Below, piece after piece: positions 58,358 through 64,000 of a stretch of DNA of 64,000 nucleotides; position 1 is the stretch's first letter; each line of letters begins with the position of its first letter. A program made the position numbers and the translations under genes. Source of the DNA: Micromonospora pisi (GTDB taxonomy: Bacteria > Actinomycetota > Actinomycetes > Mycobacteriales > Micromonosporaceae); NCBI RefSeq assembly GCF_003633685.1, contig NZ_RBKT01000001.1, positions 8,122,001 through 8,186,000 of the forward strand, given 5' to 3'. The notes under the pieces were generated by a model. The model had not been told where the DNA came from. It saw only the letters and a list, made by a program, of their open reading frames with translations, and did no database searches.

Positions 58358-58812
58358 GGTGTTGCCTCGCCGGCCAGCAGCACCAGCCGCGCCTTGGCGT
58401 ACTTCTGCCGGAACCACGCCGCCTGCTCCGGGTCAAGCAGGGCCAGGCGTTCCGGGTCGCTGTTGTGCCTGTTGTCGGCGAGCTTGATCAGCCGACCGAG
58501 CGGGTTCGCGGCGGCCCGGCGGATCAGGTCCATGTACGGCTCGTCCGGGCGTCGGGTCACCGAGTCGACGGCGGCCACGACTTCCTCCGGGTAGCCGGCG
58601 ACGCGAAGGTCATCGAGGGTGATGTTCGTGTCCTCGACAACGTCGTGAAGCAGTCCGGCCATGACGGCGTTGTCGCCGTGGACGTACAGCTCCTTGGCGA
58701 CGGCGCGCGGGTGGTCGATGTACGGGTTACCGGCCTTGTCGACCTGGCCCCGGTGGGCGGCCTCAGCAAGCCGGTCAGCGTCAGCAACGGTGGGGATGGG
58801 TCGATCATTCAT
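58354..58812 (-). CDS. HD-domain hydrolase, SpoT/MESH1-like
   Basis: 152 residues. AEAAHRGQVDKAGNPYIDHPRAVA, MAGLLHDVVEDTNITLDDL (HDxxED) and LIKLADNRHN are the signature of stand-alone small alarmone hydrolases. It would remove pyrophosphate from (p)ppGpp or related alarmones in the cytoplasm. In a mobile element this could blunt the stringent response or alarmone-making defence toxins. Assignment by motif; substrate is inferred. Confidence 0.88.
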   Translation of the reverse strand: MNDRPIPTVADADRLAEAAHRGQVDKAGNPYIDHPRAVAKELYVHGDNAVMAGLLHDVVEDTNITLDDLRVAGYPEEVVAAVDSVTRRPDEPYMDLIRRAAANPLGRLIKLADNRHNSDPERLALLDPEQAAWFRQKYAKARLVLLAGEATP

Positions 58813-59218
58813 GGGGTTCACCTTTGATTCTGAGAGCCCGCGCGATCGTCTCGTTTGCCCACGGCTGCGGCAGGTGCTCTGTCCAGTCGGGGCCGGCGAC
58901 GACGGCGCGGAGGGCGTCGTACATGCACTGATTGGCTTCGACCCAGTCGTCCGGGTCGTCACTGTTGGCCCAACCGTCGAGCCTCGCGAGGATCTGGACG
59001 CGCAGGGCGGTGGTGCCGGCCGCGGCGCGGCTGCGACCGGTAGGCAGGGTGTGCGCCCATTCCAGTCGGTCGCCGGTGACGGCCAGGAAGTAGCTGCCGG
59101 GGTGCAGTTCTTGCAGTTTGGCGATGCGCGGGCCGAGCCCGTCGAGAGAAACGGTCTGGTCGTCGCGTGTGTAGTCGAGCCCTCCGCTGACCGGCCGCCA
59201 GACGATCATGTACGTCAC
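58805..59218 (-). CDS. Hypothetical protein
   Basis: 137 residues from a GTG overlapping the previous stop. Begins VTYMIVWRPVSGGLDYTRDDQTVSL; helical end (WVEANQCMYDALRAVV, WANETIARALRIKGEP). Unknown. Confidence 0.66.
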   Translation of the reverse strand: MTYMIVWRPVSGGLDYTRDDQTVSLDGLGPRIAKLQELHPGSYFLAVTGDRLEWAHTLPTGRSRAAAGTTALRVQILARLDGWANSDDPDDWVEANQCMYDALRAVVAGPDWTEHLPQPWANETIARALRIKGEPHE

Positions 59219-59595
59219 GGTGTCGCCTCCGGCTCCCAGGCCGTCACGAACACGGCGCCGTCCGGCCACCGGTACACATCACGGCGAACGAGCTGCGCGG
59301 TCACCGGGTAGGTGCAGGCGGCCAAGAACCGAACGCGGTCGTTCTCTGCTTCGTTGCGACCGTTGTACGGCAGCGACACGCCCTCACCGTCAGCGGCGGA
59401 CGACTTCCGTACTGACCACTGCTCGGTGTGCTTGGCGTCGGCGAGCAGTGGAACACCAGCACTCCCCACCGGGGCGGTAAGCGCCAGGATGGCGTGGACC
59501 TGGGCGAGCGCGATGTTCCCGCTTGTCGGACCCTCGTAGAGGGCGTTGACCGCGATAAGCCGATCGGCCTCGCGGTGGTGCTCCGTCCCGTTCAC
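59215..59595 (-). CDS. Hypothetical protein
   Basis: 126 residues from a GTG. The N-terminal helix contains HHREADRLIAVNALYEGPTSGNIALAQVHAILAL, a pattern common in short actinophage proteins; a beta part follows. Unknown. Confidence 0.68.
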   Translation of the reverse strand: MNGTEHHREADRLIAVNALYEGPTSGNIALAQVHAILALTAPVGSAGVPLLADAKHTEQWSVRKSSAADGEGVSLPYNGRNEAENDRVRFLAACTYPVTAQLVRRDVYRWPDGAVFVTAWEPEATP

Positions 59596-60038
59596 GACAC
59601 CGACCGCCGCTCGTATTCGAGGCCCCACCGGTCCGCGTCGGGCCGTGGATCGTCGCCCGTCAGCACTTCCTTGATGTTGTGGGAGGCGTTGTTGCAGGAC
59701 TCGCCGATGTACTCCTCGATGGCGGCGAGGGCAGCGAAGCGCTCCCGCAGGTCCGCCAACTCGTCCTGCAACGCGTTCACGTTGGGGTGGGCGGCGGCAA
59801 TGGGCGCCGACAGCCCGCCCGCGGCGTCGAACGCTGCAAGCACCTGCCGTGCGTCCGCGCGGAACAGTTCCCGGTCGCCCTCACCTCTGCGGGAGTAGCC
59901 CCGCCCGTGCCAGTCGTCGTCGGCGTGCCGGTCCTGATCCTCAACCGGCCGGTGCGACATACTCGCCGTCGCGATGCGGTGGTGCAGGGCTCGGGCTACC
60001 GCCTCCACCCACGCTTTCGGGTAGTCGCGGTCAGCCAT
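59592..60038 (-). CDS. Hypothetical coiled-coil protein
   Basis: 148 residues from the ATG at 60038. Helical with a short coil (NVNALQDELADLRERFAALAAIEEYI). Overlaps both neighbours. Unknown. Confidence 0.68.
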   Translation of the reverse strand: MADRDYPKAWVEAVARALHHRIATASMSHRPVEDQDRHADDDWHGRGYSRRGEGDRELFRADARQVLAAFDAAGGLSAPIAAAHPNVNALQDELADLRERFAALAAIEEYIGESCNNASHNIKEVLTGDDPRPDADRWGLEYERRSVS

Positions 60039-60381
60039 GGTCGGGCTCCTCTGGAACCGGCTGCCACGTCTGGCCGCCAAGGCGAACGGCGAGCATCCGC
60101 ACGACTGGGCCGGATCCGTGGAGATCGCGCTTCCAATCGCGTGCGTGCTCCTGGTCGTCGCACTCGAAGATCTCGCCCGGCTTGGCCGGGTCCCACACGA
60201 CGCCGTAGTGCCAGTCGGCGGTGAACAGGGGCAGCATGGCGTCCGCTACGGCGTCGCATACGGCGCGGGTAGCTGGGCTGCGGTACCCGTCGAGAGAGAT
60301 CCCGTGCCGGCGGGTGGCCTCGGTCTCGGCCAGCAGGTCCCGCAGGGCTGCGGTTGCGGTCTCGATGTCGTCGGTTGTCAT
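60031..60381 (-). CDS. Hypothetical protein
   Basis: 116 residues from the ATG at 60381 (ATGA overlap). Contains TATAALRDLLAETEATRRHGISLDGYRSPATRAVCDAVADAMLPLF and a GEIFECDDQEHARDWKRDL block. Unknown. Confidence 0.68.
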   Translation of the reverse strand: MTTDDIETATAALRDLLAETEATRRHGISLDGYRSPATRAVCDAVADAMLPLFTADWHYGVVWDPAKPGEIFECDDQEHARDWKRDLHGSGPVVRMLAVRLGGQTWQPVPEEPDHG

Positions 60382-61118
60382 GCCGGCCGCCGGGTGGTGA
60401 TCGGGCCGAAGTGCTGGACCAGTTCCCGCCACGCCGATGGGTAGCCGAAGTCATCGTTGAGCGGAAGGCCGTGCCACGACCTCGGAATCCAGCCCGCCGT
60501 GACCCGCTTCCACTGGTCGCCGTCGCAGTCCCAGACCTCGGTGACCTCGGGGCCGGGCTCGGCTTCGAGGCGCCCGGGGCCGGGGCCTCGGGTGACGTGG
60601 TAGGTGACTACCTCGGGGGTCGGTTCGTCCGTAGGTTTGTCGTACGGCGGACACCACGGGTGGTGCAGTTTGCCGCACTTCGGGCACTCGCCGGACGCCT
60701 CGGGTCCCGGGCCGGTGACCGCGGGCAGAGTGATGGACGCAGTGCCGACGCTGCGGCCGAGCGTGGGTAACGCCGGCTTGGCGTCCGTGTCCGCTATCTC
60801 ACCGGTCGGGTTGTCTGCATCTGGAAAGTGCTCGGTGATCGCATCAGCCAGGTAGGACCACGACAGCGGTCCGGGCGGCAACGACACGGTCCAGCCGCAC
60901 GAGTGTTCCATGACGATCCGGGTGTGAGCCGGGCCCGCCATGGCACCCATGCGTTCCCGGTACTCGGCTTCGGGGCCCATGAAGTTCTGCCACGCCTCGA
61001 CCACCACCTGCGAGGGGTCGGCGTCGGGGTTCGGGCACGCGGAGTTGATGCTTGGGGAACGCCAGACCGCCGGGCGGGGCTCGGCGTCAATCCGGATGGG
61101 CTCGATTTGGTTCATCAC
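60378..61118 (-). CDS. Hypothetical protein with CPKC zinc motif
   Basis: 246 residues. Modular: N-terminal region (VEAWQNFMGPEAEYRERMGAMAG), a Cys cluster ECPKCGKLHHPWCPP in the middle and a Trp-rich end (VTEVWDCDGDQWKRVTAGWIPRSWHG). Overlaps the BldC-like gene. Unknown. Confidence 0.7.
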   Translation of the reverse strand: MMNQIEPIRIDAEPRPAVWRSPSINSACPNPDADPSQVVVEAWQNFMGPEAEYRERMGAMAGPAHTRIVMEHSCGWTVSLPPGPLSWSYLADAITEHFPDADNPTGEIADTDAKPALPTLGRSVGTASITLPAVTGPGPEASGECPKCGKLHHPWCPPYDKPTDEPTPEVVTYHVTRGPGPGRLEAEPGPEVTEVWDCDGDQWKRVTAGWIPRSWHGLPLNDDFGYPSAWRELVQHFGPITTRRPA

Positions 61119-61315
61119 GCCCCGCCCCCTTTCAGCAGCGCCCGGACCTCGGACTCACGGAACCGGCGGTGCCCACCCGGCGTGCGGATCGACCCGATCC
61201 GGCCGGCAGCAGCCCACCGGGTCACGGTCTTCGGGTCAACCCTCATCAGCGCGGCGACCTCGCCGGGGGTCATCAGCCGGTCACCCGGCAGCAGCGGACT
61301 ACTCACCGGTGCCAC
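61115..61315 (-). CDS. BldC-like MerR-type HTH protein
   Basis: 66 residues. RLMTPGEVAALMRVDPKTVTRWAAAGRIGSIRTPGGHRRFRESEVRALL is almost the textbook BldC/MerR HTH. BldC binds direct repeats head to tail, which makes this a candidate for the paired direct-repeat motif of the element. An excisionase role is also possible. Second gene below motif pair D. Confidence 0.9.
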   Translation of the reverse strand: MAPVSSPLLPGDRLMTPGEVAALMRVDPKTVTRWAAAGRIGSIRTPGGHRRFRESEVRALLKGGGA

Positions 61316-61766
61316 CGTTCGCCAGCGCCCGGGTCACAGCCAGCGCGGTCTTCTCGACCGCCTCCATGCCGGACCAGCCGTGCTCGTCGTAGTTGGCGGA
61401 CGCCACCAGCGCGCCGTCCACCCAGACCTCGATGGCCTCGTCATTCGGGCGTTCGATGGTGACACGGTCAACCCTGGTCGACGGCTCATCGGCCTGGTAG
61501 TGCTCGCGAACCGTCATCAGCAGTTGCTCCGCGACCCTGACCGCGTTGTCGGCCGTGAGGTGCATCGGCGCCTCGTGGGTCGGCCCGTTCGGGTCGTTGA
61601 GGTCGGTCGGCGCGGTCGCGCGCAGCCAGACGTGCGGGCCGATCGCGGCGGACGGCTCGGACACGGACACGTGGCCGCCGTACTCGGACGGAATGTTGGG
61701 CAGGTAGGAGAACCCGCGCTCGCTGACGACCTTTTGGAGGTGCCAGCGTTCGTTGGTGTCGGTCAT
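61299..61766 (-). CDS. Hypothetical protein, first gene of the long leftward operon
   Basis: 155 residues, ATG with SD GGAGG, 34 bp below motif pair D. Alternating strands and helices (WHLQKVVSERGFSYLPNIPSEYGGHVSVSEPSAAIGPHVWL, VWVDGALVASANYDEHGWSGMEAVEKTALAVTRAL). Unknown. Confidence 0.72.
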   Translation of the reverse strand: MTDTNERWHLQKVVSERGFSYLPNIPSEYGGHVSVSEPSAAIGPHVWLRATAPTDLNDPNGPTHEAPMHLTADNAVRVAEQLLMTVREHYQADEPSTRVDRVTIERPNDEAIEVWVDGALVASANYDEHGWSGMEAVEKTALAVTRALANGGTGE

Positions 61767-61799
61767 GCCGGTTGGCCTCCAAGTAGCTCGGCGGCAGGG

Positions 61800-61853
61800 A
61801 TATCTACCAAGCTACGGCATGACCAGGCTCGCGGCAATCACATCTACCGAGTT
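61800..61853 (-). promoter_or_regulatory. Paired 14-bp motif (pair D)
   Basis: Minus-strand copies AACTCGGTAGATGT (61853-61840) and AGCTTGGTAGATAT (61813-61800), exactly 40 bp apart, heading the 61,766 to 52,754 unit. Confidence 0.72.
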
Positions 61854-62101
61854 TCGCTAGCCGCCTCTCGGGCCAGGGCCCGCTTCAGCCGCCGGCGCAC
61901 CTGGCGGGGCGAGTGGGATCGCACCGGGCAGTCCGGTCCCGGCGGCTTCCGGCAGATCGGGCACCACGGCGGCGACGCACGACCCGGCATCCGAGCCACG
62001 TCAACCACCCCCGAACGTACGGCGGCCCCGGTAACCGCCGGGGATTCTCCCCCCAGCGCCGGGGCCGCAATGTCGCATAGCCGCGCTTCCACTTCGGTCA
62101 C
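61844..62101 (-). CDS. Small protein with CPIC motif
   Basis: 85 residues, stop inside motif pair D. WCPICRKPPGPDCPVRSHSPRQVRRRLKRALAREAAS suggests a zinc-binding, basic C-terminus. Unknown. Confidence 0.55.
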   Translation of the reverse strand: MTEVEARLCDIAAPALGGESPAVTGAAVRSGVVDVARMPGRASPPWCPICRKPPGPDCPVRSHSPRQVRRRLKRALAREAASETR

Positions 62102-62168
62102 ACCCGCACGGACGATGCGACCTGCCGATCGGACGGCCCAACCGCGCTGAGTTTTCCCTAGTAGCCCG

Positions 62169-62213
62169 CCCGGCGTTGGCCCTGCGGGGATTGTCCGCAG
62201 GCAAGGCGCCGGG
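62169..62213. repeat. Two-step stem-loop
   Basis: CCCGGCG (62169-62175)/CGCCGGG (62207-62213) encloses CCTGCGG (62181-62187)/CCGCAGG (62195-62201), with symmetric 5-nt bulges. It lies in a 274-bp gap upstream of the rightward gene at 62376. Possible regulatory RNA structure or terminator. Confidence 0.5.
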
Positions 62214-62375
62214 CAGTACGTTCGGTACGCCAGGGTTAAGGGCTGGGAACTACCCCTGGTTCGTGTGCTTCCCGTGACCCGATCTGCCGTTGAGTGTACC
62301 GGGGGTCACCGACCGTTTCGAGGCGCCGGGGCCAGTCAGCCCACTCCAGCCCGGGTTGTCCCGTACGGTGACCCG

Positions 62376-62627
62376 ATGAGCGACAGCGAAGGGCTCACCC
62401 GGAAATTCGGCCCGATCACCGTCACCGCCAGCCCCGCCACCGGCCTCGCCAGCCTGTCATTTCTCACCGAAGGTGGGGAACGCGTCGCCGTGCTCTCGGT
62501 AGACGAACTAACGAAGATCGAATCCACCCTGATCGAACGCATCGCCGCACACCTCGAATTCGGAGAACCCATCGACCTCGCCGGGGCGTTCACCGAGGCG
62601 ATGGGCCGGAACCCGTTCGAGGCGTAA
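62376..62627 (+). CDS. Small hypothetical protein
   Basis: 83 residues from the ATG at 62376. A beta-rich half (FGPITVTASPATGLASLSFLTEGGERVAVLSVDEL) is followed by a helix (TKIESTLIERIAAHLEF). Rightward, in a region of mixed direction. Unknown. Confidence 0.68.
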   Translation: MSDSEGLTRKFGPITVTASPATGLASLSFLTEGGERVAVLSVDELTKIESTLIERIAAHLEFGEPIDLAGAFTEAMGRNPFEA

Positions 62628-62668
62628 CCCGTCCGCGGCGCGCTTCCAGCGGGGGACCGGATGGCAAT

Positions 62669-62720
62669 TTGCCATGGGTTTGCTATCCGCTTGCTACCGG
62701 GTTGCCATGGCTTGATGGCA
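62669..62720 (+). repeat. Tandem 11-bp iterons TTGCYAYSSG
   Basis: Five phased copies start at 62669, 62680, 62691, 62702 and 62712: TTGCCATGGGT, TTGCTATCCGC, TTGCTACCGGG, TTGCCATGGC, TTGATGGC. They are flanked by inverted GATGGCAA (62660) and GGCCATC (62724). Such arrays serve as replication origins or operator arrays. It lies 96 bp before the PASTA-like gene. Confidence 0.6.
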
Positions 62721-62815
62721 AAAGGCCATCGCCGGGGGTCGGATCACCGACAGCCCGCAACCCGATCAGGCAGTGCAAACGATCAACGACGCCCATCACA
62801 CTTCGCCACGTGACC

Positions 62816-63334
62816 ATGCCTCAACCACACGCTCACGGCCCGCAGCAGCAGACCAGCCGAACCGCCCTGATCGTCTTCGGCGTGGCCGGCGTCCTGATCC
62901 TCTGCGGAGGCGCCGTCGGGATCGTCGCCGCTCTCGGGGAAGATCCCGTTGACCCAGCGGCCCAACCGCTGGCGACGTCGACACCCGCAAGCCGGCCGCC
63001 GGCCGCGCCCGCGGCGACCGCGGCGGCACCCCAGGTGGTTCCGACGGTCGAGCCGGTGACCAGCCCCACAGTGGCGGCACCGAGTAGCGCCGCGCCGGCC
63101 AAGACCGCCGCCCCGAAAACCCTGACGGTGCCGACCCTGGTGGGGAAAAACGCGGCCGTCGCCGACGACGAGCTGCGGAAGCTCGGGTTTACGAACATCA
63201 GCTTCGGGTCGCAGGACAAGAACGACACCGTCGTGATCCTGCTGACGAACTGGACGGTCACGAAGCAGTCAACGAAGGCGGGCGCGAAGGTGGCGGCGGA
63301 CACGCTCATCGTCCTGACCTGCACGAAGGAGTAA
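62816..63334 (+). CDS. Membrane-anchored PASTA-like protein
   Basis: 172 residues from the ATG at 62816. One transmembrane helix at about 17-40 (ALIVFGVAGVLILCGGAVGIVAALG), an Ala/Pro/Thr linker, and a C-terminal PASTA-like domain (LTVPTLVGKNAAVADDELRKLGFTNISFG...TKAGAKVAADTLIVLTCTKE). Extracellular, possibly cell-wall binding. Confidence 0.8.
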   Translation: MPQPHAHGPQQQTSRTALIVFGVAGVLILCGGAVGIVAALGEDPVDPAAQPLATSTPASRPPAAPAATAAAPQVVPTVEPVTSPTVAAPSSAAPAKTAAPKTLTVPTLVGKNAAVADDELRKLGFTNISFGSQDKNDTVVILLTNWTVTKQSTKAGAKVAADTLIVLTCTKE

Positions 63335-63442
63335 CGGCGCGTCGCAGTTCGGTTGCCCAGGTGACTTTAGGGTCGCCAGTGCAGGACGCCTACGGGCTCC
63401 CGCACCCGCCTTAGGCCCCGCCCCGTGCGGGGCCTTCGTGCA

Positions 63443-64000
63443 TCACCGGGCGAACGCCTCCTCCAACCGGGCATCCCGGTCGTGGGCGAGCAGGTCGAAC
63501 ACGGACAGGCCGTGCCCGAACACGAACCCATCCCAGTCGTCCGGGGTCAACTCCAGACGGCCTGGGTTGCCCCGCAAACCGGCCATGCCCAGCTCCCACC
63601 GCCGGGCGGTCGGGATCTCGGACCACAGCTCCTCGACGTGCTGATCCCGGTAGTCCTCCTGCCCCGCGGCCGTCATGTCCGCCCACTCGTTGGCCCCGTC
63701 CCCGTACGCCCAGTCCGGTCGCCAGTCCGGTTTGATGACCGGCTCCCACCTGGCGGCCTTCCGGTTCGGGAACTGATCCTCCACCGAATACGACGTAACC
63801 ACCGGCTCGTCATCGCGCGCCCGTAGCAGCTCGATCACCTGCGTCCAGCCCTGGTCCGACCACCGGCGAGGCCCGTCCGGTCCGTCGTTGAACCAGAACC
63901 CGTCCCGGAAGACCGACCGGTTGAGCCCGTCCTGCATGATGTCGGCCAGCCACGCCCGGTTCGGCCCGTCGACCCAGGCGTGAATCTCGCACTGGTAGTA
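63443..64000 (-). CDS. Hypothetical protein, N-terminus beyond window
   Basis: The frame is open to the right edge (186 codons); an internal ATG at 63937 exists but upstream codons (CEIHAWVDGPNRAWLADIM) look native. Acidic and Trp-rich (RWSDQGWTQVIELLRARDDEPVVTSYSVEDQFP, PDDWDGFVFGHGLSVFDLLAHD). Unknown. Confidence 0.65.
   Translation of the reverse strand, partial: YYQCEIHAWVDGPNRAWLADIMQDGLNRSVFRDGFWFNDGPDGPRRWSDQGWTQVIELLRARDDEPVVTSYSVEDQFPNRKAARWEPVIKPDWRPDWAYGDGANEWADMTAAGQEDYRDQHVEELWSEIPTARRWELGMAGLRGNPGRLELTPDDWDGFVFGHGLSVFDLLAHDRDARLEEAFAR

Larger units (their letters stand above)
31490..64000. mobile_element. Integrated prophage-like or integrative element, left part
   Basis: This stretch has short, densely packed, overlapping genes of unknown function, almost all leftward. 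It also has a tRNA array, RNA-repair enzymes, HNH endonucleases, phage-type Lsr2 and BldC homologues and a shared intergenic promoter motif. These are hallmarks of an actinophage or large integrative element inserted in mtlA. No integrase, capsid, terminase, transfer or replication initiator gene is visible in the window, so prophage versus conjugative element is undecided. Confidence 0.85.

Noticed and set aside
61115-61315. Calling the BldC-like protein an excisionase.
   Set aside because: The HTH matches BldC more closely, and no integrase is nearby to support an Xis role, though it is not excluded.
31490-64000. An integrase, terminase, capsid, transfer or replication initiator gene.
   Set aside because: No such motifs were found in any frame of the window; they are expected beyond the right edge.
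1-64000. CRISPR arrays or rRNA genes.
   Set aside because: No regularly spaced 25-40 bp repeats with spacers and no rRNA-like segments were seen.

Overview
This is chromosomal DNA of a high-GC actinomycete, most likely of the Micromonosporaceae. The pointers are the Pup-proteasome locus (dop, pup, prcB, prcA, pafA, pafB, pafC), tatA-tatC next to pafBC, a HelY-type helicase, very high GC with frequent GTG starts, and an intergenic AAGGAAGGGCCCC-type hairpin. The genus is an inference.

Positions 1 to about 31,490 are ordinary host chromosome. They hold the proteasome and pupylation genes, with a glycosyltransferase and dTDP-rhamnose genes (rmlD, rmlA) lying between prcA and pafA. Next come the PafBC regulators, Tat export, a lipid kinase, the helicase and an MHYT membrane protein. 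After these is a run of metabolic genes: exonuclease, aldo/keto reductase, M24 peptidase, acyl-CoA dehydrogenase, GNAT, TetR, thiol oxidoreductase and methyltransferases. The segment ends in a sugar PTS cluster (DeoR regulator, 1-phosphofructokinase, mannitol-type IICB).

The PTS IICB gene stops after about 105 native residues, at about 31,490. From there to the right edge (64,000) the sequence is foreign: many short overlapping genes of unknown function, almost all leftward, typical of a prophage or large integrative element. No integrase or virion gene is in the window, so the element continues past 64,000. The left end carries a rightward module (XRE regulator, ImmA-like HExxH protein, polytopic membrane protein). 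A leftward operon (42,772 to 34,949) contains an RNA-repair set: Rnl1-type RNA ligase, polynucleotide kinase/phosphatase, RlaP-type nucleotidyltransferase and a HAD protein. A further leftward block (44,536 to 42,868) holds unknown genes.

From 44,942 to 52,402 there is an array of 35 tRNA genes, all on the minus strand. It has 34 different anticodons and covers all 20 amino acids, including an initiator-like tRNA-Met. It is interspersed with two HNH-type endonuclease genes, two HTH regulators, a Sel1-repeat protein and an Lsr2 homologue. Right of the array are a VapBC-like pair, a long leftward operon of small, often cysteine-rich proteins including an HD alarmone-type hydrolase and a BldC-like HTH protein, then a tandem iteron cluster and a PASTA-like membrane protein.

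Two signals tie the element together. First, a 14-bp direct repeat (consensus AACTTGATAGATGT on the minus strand) occurs as pairs exactly 40 bp apart at the heads of four leftward units, plus one lone copy upstream of the tRNA array. Second, a near-complete tRNA set and a complete tRNA-type repair kit sit in one element. I infer that the element makes its own tRNAs and repairs cleaved tRNAs, for example against host anticodon nucleases or tRNA-cutting toxins. The combination of a full 20-amino-acid tRNA array, RNA repair and a shared paired promoter/operator is the candidate undescribed system.
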